A stretch of DNA of 19,500 nucleotides, from NCBI GenBank assembly GCA_013815535.1, contig JACDGC010000015.1, positions 1-19,500 of the forward strand, given 5' to 3'. Shown one piece after another: positions 7,875-14,899 of this stretch. The DNA is from Ktedonobacterales bacterium. GTDB taxonomy: Bacteria > Chloroflexota > Ktedonobacteria > Ktedonobacterales > JACDGC01. Below the pieces are notes generated by a model. That model was not told the origin of the DNA, ran no database searches, and saw only the letters and a program-made list of their open reading frames with translations. The translations under genes and the position numbers were made by a program. Within the stretch, counting starts at the first letter, position 1. The number at the start of each line of letters is the position of its first letter.

Positions 7875-8597
7875 ATGAAGCGAAGACGGTCTTGTCAAAT
7901 TTGGCATCAACTATGCCGCCACGCTGAGGGGGCAGCGCTGGCGCTGCTGTTGGCCGCGTGTGGTGGGACGACAGCGGGCACCACGGGGGTGCCCGTCGTA
8001 GGCGATACCCCTGGTCCGGCGACCATGACCACGACAACGGGGCCAGCGACCAGCCCCACCGCAGCGCCCACCAGCAACCCCGCTGACCCTTGGGCAGCGC
8101 TGGCCGCGCGTCCGCTGCAACTGCCAACGGTTGCCCCTGGCGCGGCATGCCCAGTGACGGCGGGGCAGGCGGTCAGCGGATCGGGAACCCCGATCATCTA
8201 TGGTCAGGGACCCGCGTACATCGCGGTCGGCGTGACGAACGGCACCCTGCACTACGATCCCACCCCCGCGCTCGATAGTGGTAGCCCCTGGGGTCTGACG
8301 CAGATCCATTGGGAAGTCGCGCCACCGTTCGCGGGACCATTGCTCATCCGAGGAAAACAGCTTGGTGGCACGCAAGCTATGGGGTTCAATGGCGGCGAGG
8401 AATTCACCGCCAGCAATGCCAGCGACACCGAGCCGGTGGTGAGCGCGCTACGGCTGAGTGTCAGCCAGCCAGGGGGCAATCAGTGGTATCGCGCCACCAG
8501 CTATGTGCGCGTAAAAGCGGCGGGCTGCTACGCCATCCAGTTCGATGGCGCAGCATTCAGCAATGTGGTCGTCTTTCAAGCGACATCGACCAGTTGA
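7875..8597 (+). CDS. Putative lipoprotein of unknown function
   Basis: A 240-residue protein not recognised as any named family. The N-terminus is a lipoprotein signal: positively charged MKRRR, hydrophobic ALALLLAAC with a lipobox (LAAC, lipidated C29), then a GG start to the mature protein. A low-complexity Thr/Pro/Ala/Ser linker (about residues 30-70) follows, as is usual for surface-anchored domains. The globular part (about 75-240) appears beta-rich and holds three cysteine or aromatic-rich segments (GAACPVTAG, GGNQWYRATSYVRV, AGCYAIQFDG). C91 and C216 could form a disulfide (inference). The start has an excellent ribosome binding site (GCGGAGG, 9-nt spacing). A terminator lies upstream, so it is its own unit, and it converges with the GH2 gene. 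A role in surface glycan binding is possible from context only. Confidence 0.8.
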   Translation: MKRRRSCQIWHQLCRHAEGAALALLLAACGGTTAGTTGVPVVGDTPGPATMTTTTGPATSPTAAPTSNPADPWAALAARPLQLPTVAPGAACPVTAGQAVSGSGTPIIYGQGPAYIAVGVTNGTLHYDPTPALDSGSPWGLTQIHWEVAPPFAGPLLIRGKQLGGTQAMGFNGGEEFTASNASDTEPVVSALRLSVSQPGGNQWYRATSYVRVKAAGCYAIQFDGAAFSNVVVFQATSTS

Positions 8598-8618
8598 GCG
8601 CGGTGCCGTGCTCCCTCA

Positions 8619-8653
8619 AGAAAAATGCCAGCCCCATGATGTATGGGCTGGCA
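8619..8653 (-). terminator. Rho-independent terminator of the GH2 gene
   Basis: Read on the minus strand, a GC-rich stem (TGCCAGCCC pairing with GGGCTGGCA, 8653-8626) is followed directly by a T run (complement of 8625-8621). It lies 77 nt downstream of the GH2 stop. The hairpin also sits 28 nt after the lipoprotein stop and may end that transcript too, but the T run favours the minus strand. Confidence 0.88.
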
Positions 8654-8729
8654 ACAAGGGTATGTGTCGATGCGTTGTTCGGCGGCCCTCCTTGCCACGT
8701 TCAGCAACCGAGGAGGGAGCGCAAACACG

Positions 8730-11291
8730 TTACTGGTGGACGAGCGAGATCGCGTTGACCAGGGCGCTGTCGGTCGAGGCGGTGAAGCTGAGCGTCACGA
8801 TTCCATTGGTGACGGTGATGGGGAACTGCTGTTGCAGCGCGGTGTTTTTGCCCACCTGGGCATAGATGTCGAGGTTGCTGATGACGGTCGCGCCATTGGC
8901 CGCCACGCTGAAGACGCGCTGCCCTGTCCCCGTCTTCGTCGGCTCCATGAACTTCAGGTACATGATGTAGCTGCCATTGACGGCGGGGATGGTGTAGGTG
9001 AAGCTGCTGCCCGAGCGATAGGTCTGATATTCGGCCTGCTCGGGCGAGCCAGCGATGGTGGCGCTCGTCGCTCCGTTCGTGCCACCGCTATAGTAATGGT
9101 CCACGTCGTAGAACTTGCCCGACGTGTCGGTGTAGGGCAGCCGCGCGCCCGCGTTCACCCGCACGTTGGGGCTGTAGTTCCACGTCGCGCTATCGGTATA
9201 GGTGGTGCCACCTTGCGTGCTGCTGACGCTCACGGCGTTGCTGCCCGCTTGCAGCGTCACCCCCGTCCAGAGGAAGATGTGGTTGTTGCTGCTGCGTGCG
9301 CCCTGTGAGACACCATTGACGGTCAGCGTCACCGAGGATGTGTTCGCATAAATCTTGACATCGGTTGTTGGGGTGGTGCGGTTGGTGTAGCGCCGGTCGG
9401 TGAGGTAGACGAAGGGCGCGGTCGTCCAATTCGCCTTGTACCAATAAAAAGCGTCTTTGCAGGTGACGCGGTCATAGGTGCAGAGGCCCTTGTCGTTGCG
9501 CCCGGCGGTGTCGCCCTCGTTGCGCCCGTCCGAGGCGAAGTCGTACATGTTCCAGATGAACTTGCCCCACACATAGGGCTTGCTCGCCAGCGCCTGCCAC
9601 GACACTTCGTGCAAGGTCGCCTGATATTCCTCTGGGTGGAAATAACTTGTGGGGCTGGTCTGCGGCGGATTGTCCTGATGCTGATAGATGCTACCCCCGG
9701 CACCATATTCGCTGATGGCGAAGGACATGGTGGGGTGGTTCGTGTGCGTGCTGCTGAGGAAGCCATCCAACCCAGTGGCCTGGCCGTTGTACCAGCCATA
9801 GTAGCGGTTGTAGCCAACCGTGTCGGTGTGCTTCGATGTCGCGTCGGCGGGGCCGCTGTCGTCGGCCAGCGTGGTGATGCGGTCAGGGTCTTGCTGCTTG
9901 GCGACGGTGTTGAGGTCGCCGAGCAGGGTGTTGGAGTCTGGGCCACCGCTGTTGGTGATCTCGTTCGAGATGCTCCAAAAGATGATCGAGGGATGGTTAT
10001 AGTTTTGGCGAATCAGTTCGGTCAGCTGCTGCTCGGCGTTGCTGGTGAAGTTAGCGCTGTTGGTGATGCCGTTGACGAGCGGGATCTCGGCCCACATGAC
10101 CATCCCTTGCCCGTCGGCATCATCATAGATGCGCCCCGCATGCTGGTAGTGCGCCATGCGTAGCGCAGTGGACCCCATCGACGCGGCCAGGTTGAAGTCT
10201 TGGTCGAGTTCAGCGTTGGTGACGGCCCAGCCCTGGTTGATGCGATCCTGATGGAAGTTGACCCCATGCAGATCCAGGTAGTGTCCGTTGAGGAAGAAGC
10301 CATTGTTGACATCAATCGCGTAGGAGCGCAGCCCCAACGGTTCCGCGACCAGATCGTTGACCGTCGCGCCCGTCTGCACTTGGGCATAGACGTGGTACAG
10401 GTACGGGTCGCGCTGGCCATCCCACAGGTGCGGATTGCTGATGGTGGTGGTCTGCACGAAGGTATAGCCGCTGTGCGCCGCCACGCTCTGAGTGGCGGTA
10501 AGGGTCTGCACGGTGGTGTTGCTGCCATCTACGATGACGGCGTTGAGGGTGACGTTTTGCGGCGTGCCACCATCATTCCACACCTCAGTGGTCACTTGCA
10601 GATTGGCAGCGGCGGCGCTCACATTCGTCTGACGGACAAAGAGACCAGATGTGCCATAATCCAGCATCCGCATGTGGACGCTATCGGTGACGATGAGATG
10701 CACGTCGCGGTACAACCCACCAAAGAAGGTGAAATCGGCGCTGAGCGGCGCGATGTCGGCATTAGACGCATTGTTGACCTTGACCGCGATGACATTATCA
10801 CCGCCGATGGTGAGCGCGGCGGTGGCGTTATAGCGAAAGGCCGCGTAGCCGCCCTGGTGCTCGCCCAGCAAGGTGCCATTGACGTAGACATCCGTGACGA
10901 GGTCGGCCCCGTCGAACTGCAAGAAGATCTGCTTGCCCGCATCGGCGCTGGGGATGGTCTGGTGCAAGCGATACCAGCCGATGCCGCGATAATAGTTGCT
11001 GCCGCCATCCTGGCCGTCAATGGCATTCCAGGTGTGCGGCAGGGTGACGCCGCCCCAGCTCGCATCATCGAAGCTGGGATTCTGCGCGCCACTGACATCG
11101 CCCAGGTGAAATCTCCAGCTGCTGTCGATGAGGGTATCGGCGCGATCCGAGGGCGGTGGCGTGTAGGTCGCCGCGTGGGCCTTGCCCGCGAAGGCCACGC
11201 CATAGCCCAACGCGAGGCTGGCAGCCAAGAAGAGAGCAAGCACGATGATGCCGAGGGAATGGGGTCTGAGATGCCGCTGGGAATCCTTCAT
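8730..11291 (-). CDS. Secreted GH2 glycoside hydrolase, probable beta-galactosidase
   Basis: An 853-residue exported enzyme predicted to hydrolyse terminal beta-galactosides, though other GH2 activities such as beta-glucuronidase are possible. The signal peptide ends at AHA-A near residue 41. Domains in order: GH2 sugar-binding jelly roll (about 50-195, SWRFHLGD, GIGWYRLHQTI, GADLVTDVYVNG), immunoglobulin-like domain (about 200-300), TIM barrel (about 305-595), a DUF4982-like domain (about 600-690) and a malectin-like domain to the C-terminus (VNAGARLPYTD to ALVNAISLVHQ). The acid/base is E444 in WSISNEI and the nucleophile is E528 in ISEYGAGG. The ATG at 11291 is preferred over one 57 nt upstream because it has CAAGGAG at good spacing and begins the signal peptide. 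Only 80 bp separate it from the lacI-type gene on the same strand, and no promoter was seen between them, so the two probably form an operon. Confidence 0.94.
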   Translation of the reverse strand: MKDSQRHLRPHSLGIIVLALFLAASLALGYGVAFAGKAHAATYTPPPSDRADTLIDSSWRFHLGDVSGAQNPSFDDASWGGVTLPHTWNAIDGQDGGSNYYRGIGWYRLHQTIPSADAGKQIFLQFDGADLVTDVYVNGTLLGEHQGGYAAFRYNATAALTIGGDNVIAVKVNNASNADIAPLSADFTFFGGLYRDVHLIVTDSVHMRMLDYGTSGLFVRQTNVSAAAANLQVTTEVWNDGGTPQNVTLNAVIVDGSNTTVQTLTATQSVAAHSGYTFVQTTTISNPHLWDGQRDPYLYHVYAQVQTGATVNDLVAEPLGLRSYAIDVNNGFFLNGHYLDLHGVNFHQDRINQGWAVTNAELDQDFNLAASMGSTALRMAHYQHAGRIYDDADGQGMVMWAEIPLVNGITNSANFTSNAEQQLTELIRQNYNHPSIIFWSISNEITNSGGPDSNTLLGDLNTVAKQQDPDRITTLADDSGPADATSKHTDTVGYNRYYGWYNGQATGLDGFLSSTHTNHPTMSFAISEYGAGGSIYQHQDNPPQTSPTSYFHPEEYQATLHEVSWQALASKPYVWGKFIWNMYDFASDGRNEGDTAGRNDKGLCTYDRVTCKDAFYWYKANWTTAPFVYLTDRRYTNRTTPTTDVKIYANTSSVTLTVNGVSQGARSSNNHIFLWTGVTLQAGSNAVSVSSTQGGTTYTDSATWNYSPNVRVNAGARLPYTDTSGKFYDVDHYYSGGTNGATSATIAGSPEQAEYQTYRSGSSFTYTIPAVNGSYIMYLKFMEPTKTGTGQRVFSVAANGATVISNLDIYAQVGKNTALQQQFPITVTNGIVTLSFTASTDSALVNAISLVHQ

Positions 11292-11371
11292 GGAGTACGC
11301 TCCTTGCCACAGCAGTGTGGGAAAGCGCACGGGCACACGCCCATGCAAACAACGGCGAACAGGGGGATGGT

Positions 11372-12370
11372 TCAGGGGGCGCTGGCACGCAGGACGAGTT
11401 CGGGGGTAAAGACGACCTCGGCGTCGGTGCCGTCGCCCTCGATGCGTGCGAGCAGCAGGCCAAAGGCAGCCGCGCCAATGGCGGATTTATCGACGCGCAG
11501 GGTGGTGAGCGCGGGCGTGATGAGCCGCGCCAGCGCGATGTCGTCGCAGCCGATGATGGCGACATCGTCCGGCACGCGCAGCCCGGCCTCGCGGCAGGCT
11601 TGCAACGCACCCACCGCGACCAGATCGTTGTAGCACAGCAGTGCGGGCACCGGGGTGGTGCCCGCCAGCAGGGCACGTGCTGCTTGGTAGCCTCCTTCCG
11701 CATCGGGGGCGCATTGGCGCAGCAGGGTAGGGTCGAGTGCCATCCCCAGTTCAGCGAGGGTCTGGCGATAGGCAACGGTGCGCTGTTGGCTGCTGTGGGC
11801 ATGGGCTGGTCCCGCCAGGAAGGCGATGGGGGTACGCTGCGTAGCATGCAAATGCCGCACGGCCTGCTGGGTGCCCGCCGCATCATCCACACGCACACTC
11901 GCCGCGACCTCTGGCGGCGCGGGATGGTTGACTAGCACGACGGCGCGGTGGCGACGCAGCAGCGGCAAGAGGCGATCATCGGTCAGACGGGCGCTACAGA
12001 GGATGATGCCATCCACCCGTTTCTCTTCCAGCAGGGCCAGCACCGCTGCTTCGCGGTTGGGGTCCTCGACGGTGTTGCAGAGAAACACATTGTAGCCATT
12101 CGCCAATGCCCGATCTTCGATGCCCCGCGCGATGTCGGGGAAAAAGGGATTGGCGATGTCGGGCACGAGCAGGCCGAGGGTCATGCTGCGGTTGGTCACC
12201 AGCCCGCGCGCGATGGCGTTGCGCCGATAGCCCAACTGCTCGGCGATGGCAACGATGCGGTCGCGGGTCGTTGGGCTGATCTCGCCTTTGTTGTTGAGCG
12301 CCCGCGAGACCGTCTGCACCGAGACCGCAGCAGCACGGGCCACATCAGTGATGGTGACAAGCGGCTTCAT
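11372..12370 (-). CDS. LacI-family transcriptional repressor
   Basis: A 332-residue sugar-responsive repressor. Residues 5-30 are the LacI helix-turn-helix (TITDVARAAAVSVQTVSRAL), followed by the hinge (GYRRNAIARGL) and a periplasmic-binding-protein-like effector domain starting at LGLLVPDIANPFFPDIARGI. The domain ends with the typical CYNDLVAVGAL, VAIIGCDDIALA and TPALTTLRVDK segments. The ATG at 12370 is chosen because the HTH then starts at residue 5 and GGGGGG lies upstream; an ATG 21 nt earlier is less well placed. A 24-bp perfect palindrome sits at the predicted transcription start, which suggests autorepression and joint control of the downstream GH2 gene. The inducer is probably a galactoside or related sugar (inference from the neighbour). 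Confidence 0.95.
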   Translation of the reverse strand: MKPLVTITDVARAAAVSVQTVSRALNNKGEISPTTRDRIVAIAEQLGYRRNAIARGLVTNRSMTLGLLVPDIANPFFPDIARGIEDRALANGYNVFLCNTVEDPNREAAVLALLEEKRVDGIILCSARLTDDRLLPLLRRHRAVVLVNHPAPPEVAASVRVDDAAGTQQAVRHLHATQRTPIAFLAGPAHAHSSQQRTVAYRQTLAELGMALDPTLLRQCAPDAEGGYQAARALLAGTTPVPALLCYNDLVAVGALQACREAGLRVPDDVAIIGCDDIALARLITPALTTLRVDKSAIGAAAFGLLLARIEGDGTDAEVVFTPELVLRASAP

Positions 12371-12399
12371 CGAACATCGCCCCCCTAGCATCGCGCCCC

Positions 12400-12423
12400 G
12401 TTAGCGTTCACGTGAACGCTAAC
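12400..12423 (-). promoter_or_regulatory. Perfect 24-bp palindromic operator for the LacI-type repressor
   Basis: The half-site GTTAGCGTTCAC (12400-12411) is followed immediately by its exact reverse complement (12412-12423). The element covers the predicted transcription start of the lacI-GH2 unit, between the -10 box and the start codon. LacI-family operators are symmetric sites of this size, and no other full copy was noticed in the window. Confidence 0.9.
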
Positions 12424-12427
12424 AGCA

Positions 12428-12456
12428 ATGATACCGACGTATGCGACGATTGTCAA
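12428..12456 (-). promoter_or_regulatory. Promoter of the lacI-GH2 operon
   Basis: On the minus strand TTGACA (12456-12451) and TATCAT (12433-12428) are 17 nt apart. The predicted start near 12421 falls inside the palindromic operator, so a bound repressor would block initiation directly. Confidence 0.85.
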
Positions 12457-12539
12457 GTGCCTGTAATTGGGGGGAGTAGCGCAAGCGGAATGCTGAGGGA
12501 CGTGAACGGCGCTCTGCTTCCCGATGATCGCCGACTTTG

Positions 12540-12779
12540 ATGCGCATGCCGCAGCTACAGAAAGAGTGGCGCATTGGCGGCGATAAGACCCGCTTGGCAC
12601 AATTTTTTGCCAGCAATCCACCGGTACTGAGGCGACTAGGGCGTTCAAGATGGATCTTCTTAGGTTTGGTGCTCGTTGTCACAGCGATTAGCGTAGTCGC
12701 TACTATCTTGGGCTCTTCGGATGAGGAGGGTGAGAGTGAGCACCGTCCTTTTATTTCTGAAATCGGATGTGTTGATTGA
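12540..12779 (+). CDS. Possible small single-span membrane protein
   Basis: A 79-codon frame in the gap between the divergent lacI-type and marR genes. It encodes a basic N-terminal half (RRLGRSRW), one clear hydrophobic helix (IFLGLVLVVTAISVVATIL, about residues 43-61) and an acidic tail (SSDEEGESEH). This cationic-helix-acidic layout is that of a real small membrane protein. Against it, no ribosome binding site precedes the ATG at 12540 or the one at 12546, and no promoter was recognised. A second short frame with a strong GAGGAGGG site starts at GTG 12736 and ends at 12813 (25 residues). Both are hypothetical. Confidence 0.35.
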   Translation: MRMPQLQKEWRIGGDKTRLAQFFASNPPVLRRLGRSRWIFLGLVLVVTAISVVATILGSSDEEGESEHRPFISEIGCVD

Positions 12780-12881
12780 CTATCAGGCGCATGATTTGAG
12801 AATCAATCGATGAATCCTCTCTCTTGAGCATCCGTACCAAGGCCAAGAGCAACCTACTCATCCGAATAGCCGAACTACAGC

Positions 12882-12919
12882 CATAGCATCTTGACAGCAT
12901 GCTGTCAAGATGCTATGCT
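12882..12919 (+). promoter_or_regulatory. 36-bp perfect palindrome containing the marR promoter
   Basis: The half-site CATAGCATCTTGACAGCA (12882-12899) is followed without spacer by its exact reverse complement (12900-12917). The palindrome contains the -35 box TTGACA (12891-12896), the 17-nt spacer and most of the -10 box TATGCT (12914-12919). By symmetry a minus-strand TTGACA-17-TATGGC is also present. This is most simply the operator of the MarR protein encoded 9 bp downstream. Confidence 0.9.
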
Positions 12920-12925
12920 CTCTCT

Positions 12926-13402
12926 ATGGAATCAATTGAAACCCCCACCAATCCGCTTGGCCGGTTCGCATTAAGCATTTTTCGGGTCAACGGGGTGCTT
13001 TTGCGCAATGGTGATCGACTGACTCACTCCATCGGCCAAAGCAGCGCCAGATGGCAAGTATTGGGTCGCGTCGGCGATCATCCACAGACCGTGGCGCAGA
13101 TCGCACGCGACATGGGCCATGCCCGTCAGAGCGTGCAGCGTGTTGCCGATATCTTGGCCAAAGAAGGTCTGGTTTCCTTCCAGCCGAACCCGGCGAATCG
13201 GCGCGCCCCTTTGCTTGACCTGACGCCGCACGGAGCCGCTATTCTCAGGACGATTTATGCCCTCAACGAAACGTGGACGCGCCGTATGTTGACACGTCTT
13301 ACCCCCGAGCAATTAGATGCGGCCGCTGACGCCCTTGAGGAGATTGCACTCATCTTAGAGGAGGATGAGCAACAGACCAGGAGGATGAGCCATGGAGATT
13401 AA
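12926..13402 (+). CDS. MarR-family transcriptional regulator
   Basis: A 158-residue winged-helix regulator. The dimerisation helices flank a DNA-binding core with TVAQIARDMGHARQSVQRVADIL (about residues 55-77, recognition helix from about 66) and a wing ending in PANRRAPLLDLTPHG. No Shine-Dalgarno precedes the ATG at 12926, and the predicted transcription start, 7 nt after the -10 box, is the A of this ATG, so a leaderless mRNA is likely. A longer in-frame reading from 12899 would begin inside the operator and promoter and is rejected. The gene overlaps the next one by 11 bp and heads a three-gene operon, probably autoregulated through the 36-bp palindrome. Ligands of MarR proteins are often phenolics, oxidants or antibiotics; none is indicated here. 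Confidence 0.93.
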   Translation: MESIETPTNPLGRFALSIFRVNGVLLRNGDRLTHSIGQSSARWQVLGRVGDHPQTVAQIARDMGHARQSVQRVADILAKEGLVSFQPNPANRRAPLLDLTPHGAAILRTIYALNETWTRRMLTRLTPEQLDAAADALEEIALILEEDEQQTRRMSHGD

Positions 13403-13730
13403 CCAGACATTTCGAGCAACTGTCGAGCACAAGGGCGGGTGGACCGTCGTGGTCTGGCCCGAATCGGTGGCTTTTTTTGGGTCAACGCGGTCCATCAAAG
13501 TCACTGGGACCATGAATGGCGTGCCATTTCGGACCGCCTTTCTGCCGTGGGGTGATGGAACCCAATTTTTACCGGTCAGTAAAAAATTATTGAAAACGAT
13601 GGGGAAGCAACCAGGAGATACCATCACGGTCACCTTGCAAGAAAGCCTCAGACAATCGTCAACGCGCCCCCCCACGCTGAAGGAAATGCCTCGGGATGTC
13701 AATGAAGAGTCCTCGGAGGGACATCGATGA
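13392..13730 (+). CDS. DUF1905 domain protein
   Basis: A 112-residue protein whose first 85 residues match the DUF1905 fold, a small beta-barrel (FRATVEHKGGWTVVVWPESV, STRSIKVTGTMNGVPFRTAF, LPVSKKLLKTMGKQPGDTI). The biochemical role of the family is not established. The last 25 residues are a charged, probably disordered tail. The YdeI-type domain that often follows DUF1905 is absent. The start codon is supported by AGGAGG placed inside the end of marR. It overlaps marR by 11 bp and the hydrolase gene by 4 bp (ATGA), so the three are translationally coupled. Confidence 0.88.
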   Translation: MEINQTFRATVEHKGGWTVVVWPESVAFFGSTRSIKVTGTMNGVPFRTAFLPWGDGTQFLPVSKKLLKTMGKQPGDTITVTLQESLRQSSTRPPTLKEMPRDVNEESSEGHR

Positions 13731-14629
13731 ACGATCCATTCTTTATTGGACTCGACCATCAGGATCCGGCGAATGTGGTTCTCGGCACGGCGTTTCAGTC
13801 GCACCGTGTCCCGTTGCGCGACGCATTCGTCCACTATATCTCGGGCGGGAGCGGCCCGGCGATTATTTTTGTGCATGGCTTCTCGCAAGACTGGTATGAG
13901 TTCGGTCAGGTGATGCGTTTGTTGGCTGACCATTACACGGTGATCGCGGTAGACTTACGGGGTATTGGCAAGTCTACTGCGACCCGAGCCGAGTATGATG
14001 CCCCGACCCTGGCGAGGGATATTCACGAGCTGGCCAGCCAGCTCGCCATCCGCACCCCGTACATCGTCGGCCATGATATGGGGGGCATGATTGCCTATGC
14101 GTACGCTCGCCTCTATCCGACTGAAACACGAGGAATTGCGGTCTTGGATGGGCCGTTGCCCGGGACGCCCAGCACCGATCTCATGGTGAAGCTGCCGTTC
14201 CTTTGGCACTTCACCTTTCACCGTCTCCCCACATTACCCGAATGGCTGATTGGGGGCCGTGAGTATGCCTATTTTAAGAATGCCTTTTTCCGCCGTTTTG
14301 CGAAGGATAAGCAGGCAATGCCCAATGCCGTCATGCGGCATTATGCGAGCGCGTATGCTACTCCCGCACAACTGCGAGCGGGGCTGGGTTTGTACCGCAC
14401 CTACCGAAAGAATCGGGCCTTCATGCGAGCGCACCGCGACGAGCTGCGTGTGCCTATTTTCCTCCTCGAAGGCGACTATGGCTCCGATAAACCTGGGCCA
14501 ACGGCCAAAGAGCTTACCCAACAGTTTGGCTGCTGCAACGTGACAGCACAGGTCGTGAGCGGGTGCGGGCATTTTATGGCGGAGGAACAGCCGCAGGTGA
14601 TTGCTGAACTCCTCCGCAGCAAAGCATAG
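13727..14629 (+). CDS. Alpha/beta hydrolase, epoxide hydrolase-like
   Basis: A 300-residue cytoplasmic alpha/beta-fold hydrolase. The oxyanion segment HGFSQDW (from H50), the nucleophile elbow GHDMGG with D117, the probable relay acid D250 (LEGDYGSD) and the catalytic H282 (GCGHFMAEEQP) are all present. An Asp nucleophile places it with epoxide hydrolases and haloalkane/haloacetate dehalogenases rather than with serine esterases. The cap (about 140-225) is rich in aromatic residues (LWHFTFHRLPTLPEWL, REYAYFKNAFFRRF). The epoxide branch is favoured but not proven. The substrate is unknown. The start overlaps the DUF1905 stop by 4 bp and has GGAGGG upstream. Being under a MarR regulator suggests a role in handling a reactive or toxic small molecule (inference). 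Confidence 0.92.
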   Translation: MNDPFFIGLDHQDPANVVLGTAFQSHRVPLRDAFVHYISGGSGPAIIFVHGFSQDWYEFGQVMRLLADHYTVIAVDLRGIGKSTATRAEYDAPTLARDIHELASQLAIRTPYIVGHDMGGMIAYAYARLYPTETRGIAVLDGPLPGTPSTDLMVKLPFLWHFTFHRLPTLPEWLIGGREYAYFKNAFFRRFAKDKQAMPNAVMRHYASAYATPAQLRAGLGLYRTYRKNRAFMRAHRDELRVPIFLLEGDYGSDKPGPTAKELTQQFGCCNVTAQVVSGCGHFMAEEQPQVIAELLRSKA

Positions 14630-14846
14630 GATTTTGGGAAAAGGGGTCCGAGAAAGGGGGAACCTTCTCCATAGCTGATTGCGAATTCGACAGCGTTAGC
14701 AAAAGTGATGATCCACCCTCCCAGGCAAAATCTCGTACAGAGCGCCCGACGACTGATAGGGCAATTGAACGAGGAAAATTCAACTTTTCAGATAAGCAAA
14801 GCGTCCATCCCCAAACCCTTCATTCTCGATGACACCATATTAGGAG

Positions 14847-14891
14847 TCCTCACATCAATAACGCATTTGCTACAATGCTGATGTGGGAGGA
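14847..14891 (+). promoter_or_regulatory. pdxH upstream region with an imperfect inverted repeat around a -10 box
   Basis: TCCTCACATCA (14847-14857) faces TGATGTGGGAGGA (14879-14891), an inverted repeat with a 2-nt interruption. A TACAAT box (14871-14876) lies in the loop and the ribosome binding site in the right arm. The -35 is poor. It may be an operator or an RNA hairpin that hides the ribosome binding site. The rest of 14630-14899 shows no gene or clear terminator. Confidence 0.4.
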
Positions 14892-14899
14892 TAATCATC

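Noticed and set aside
10200..11633. A 477-codon plus-strand open frame
   Set aside because: It runs antisense to GH2 and lacI, spans the gap between them, and shows no domain; the minus-strand genes are certain.
12419..12682. Short minus-strand frames upstream of lacI
   Set aside because: They run through the lacI promoter and operator and have no ribosome binding site or protein features.
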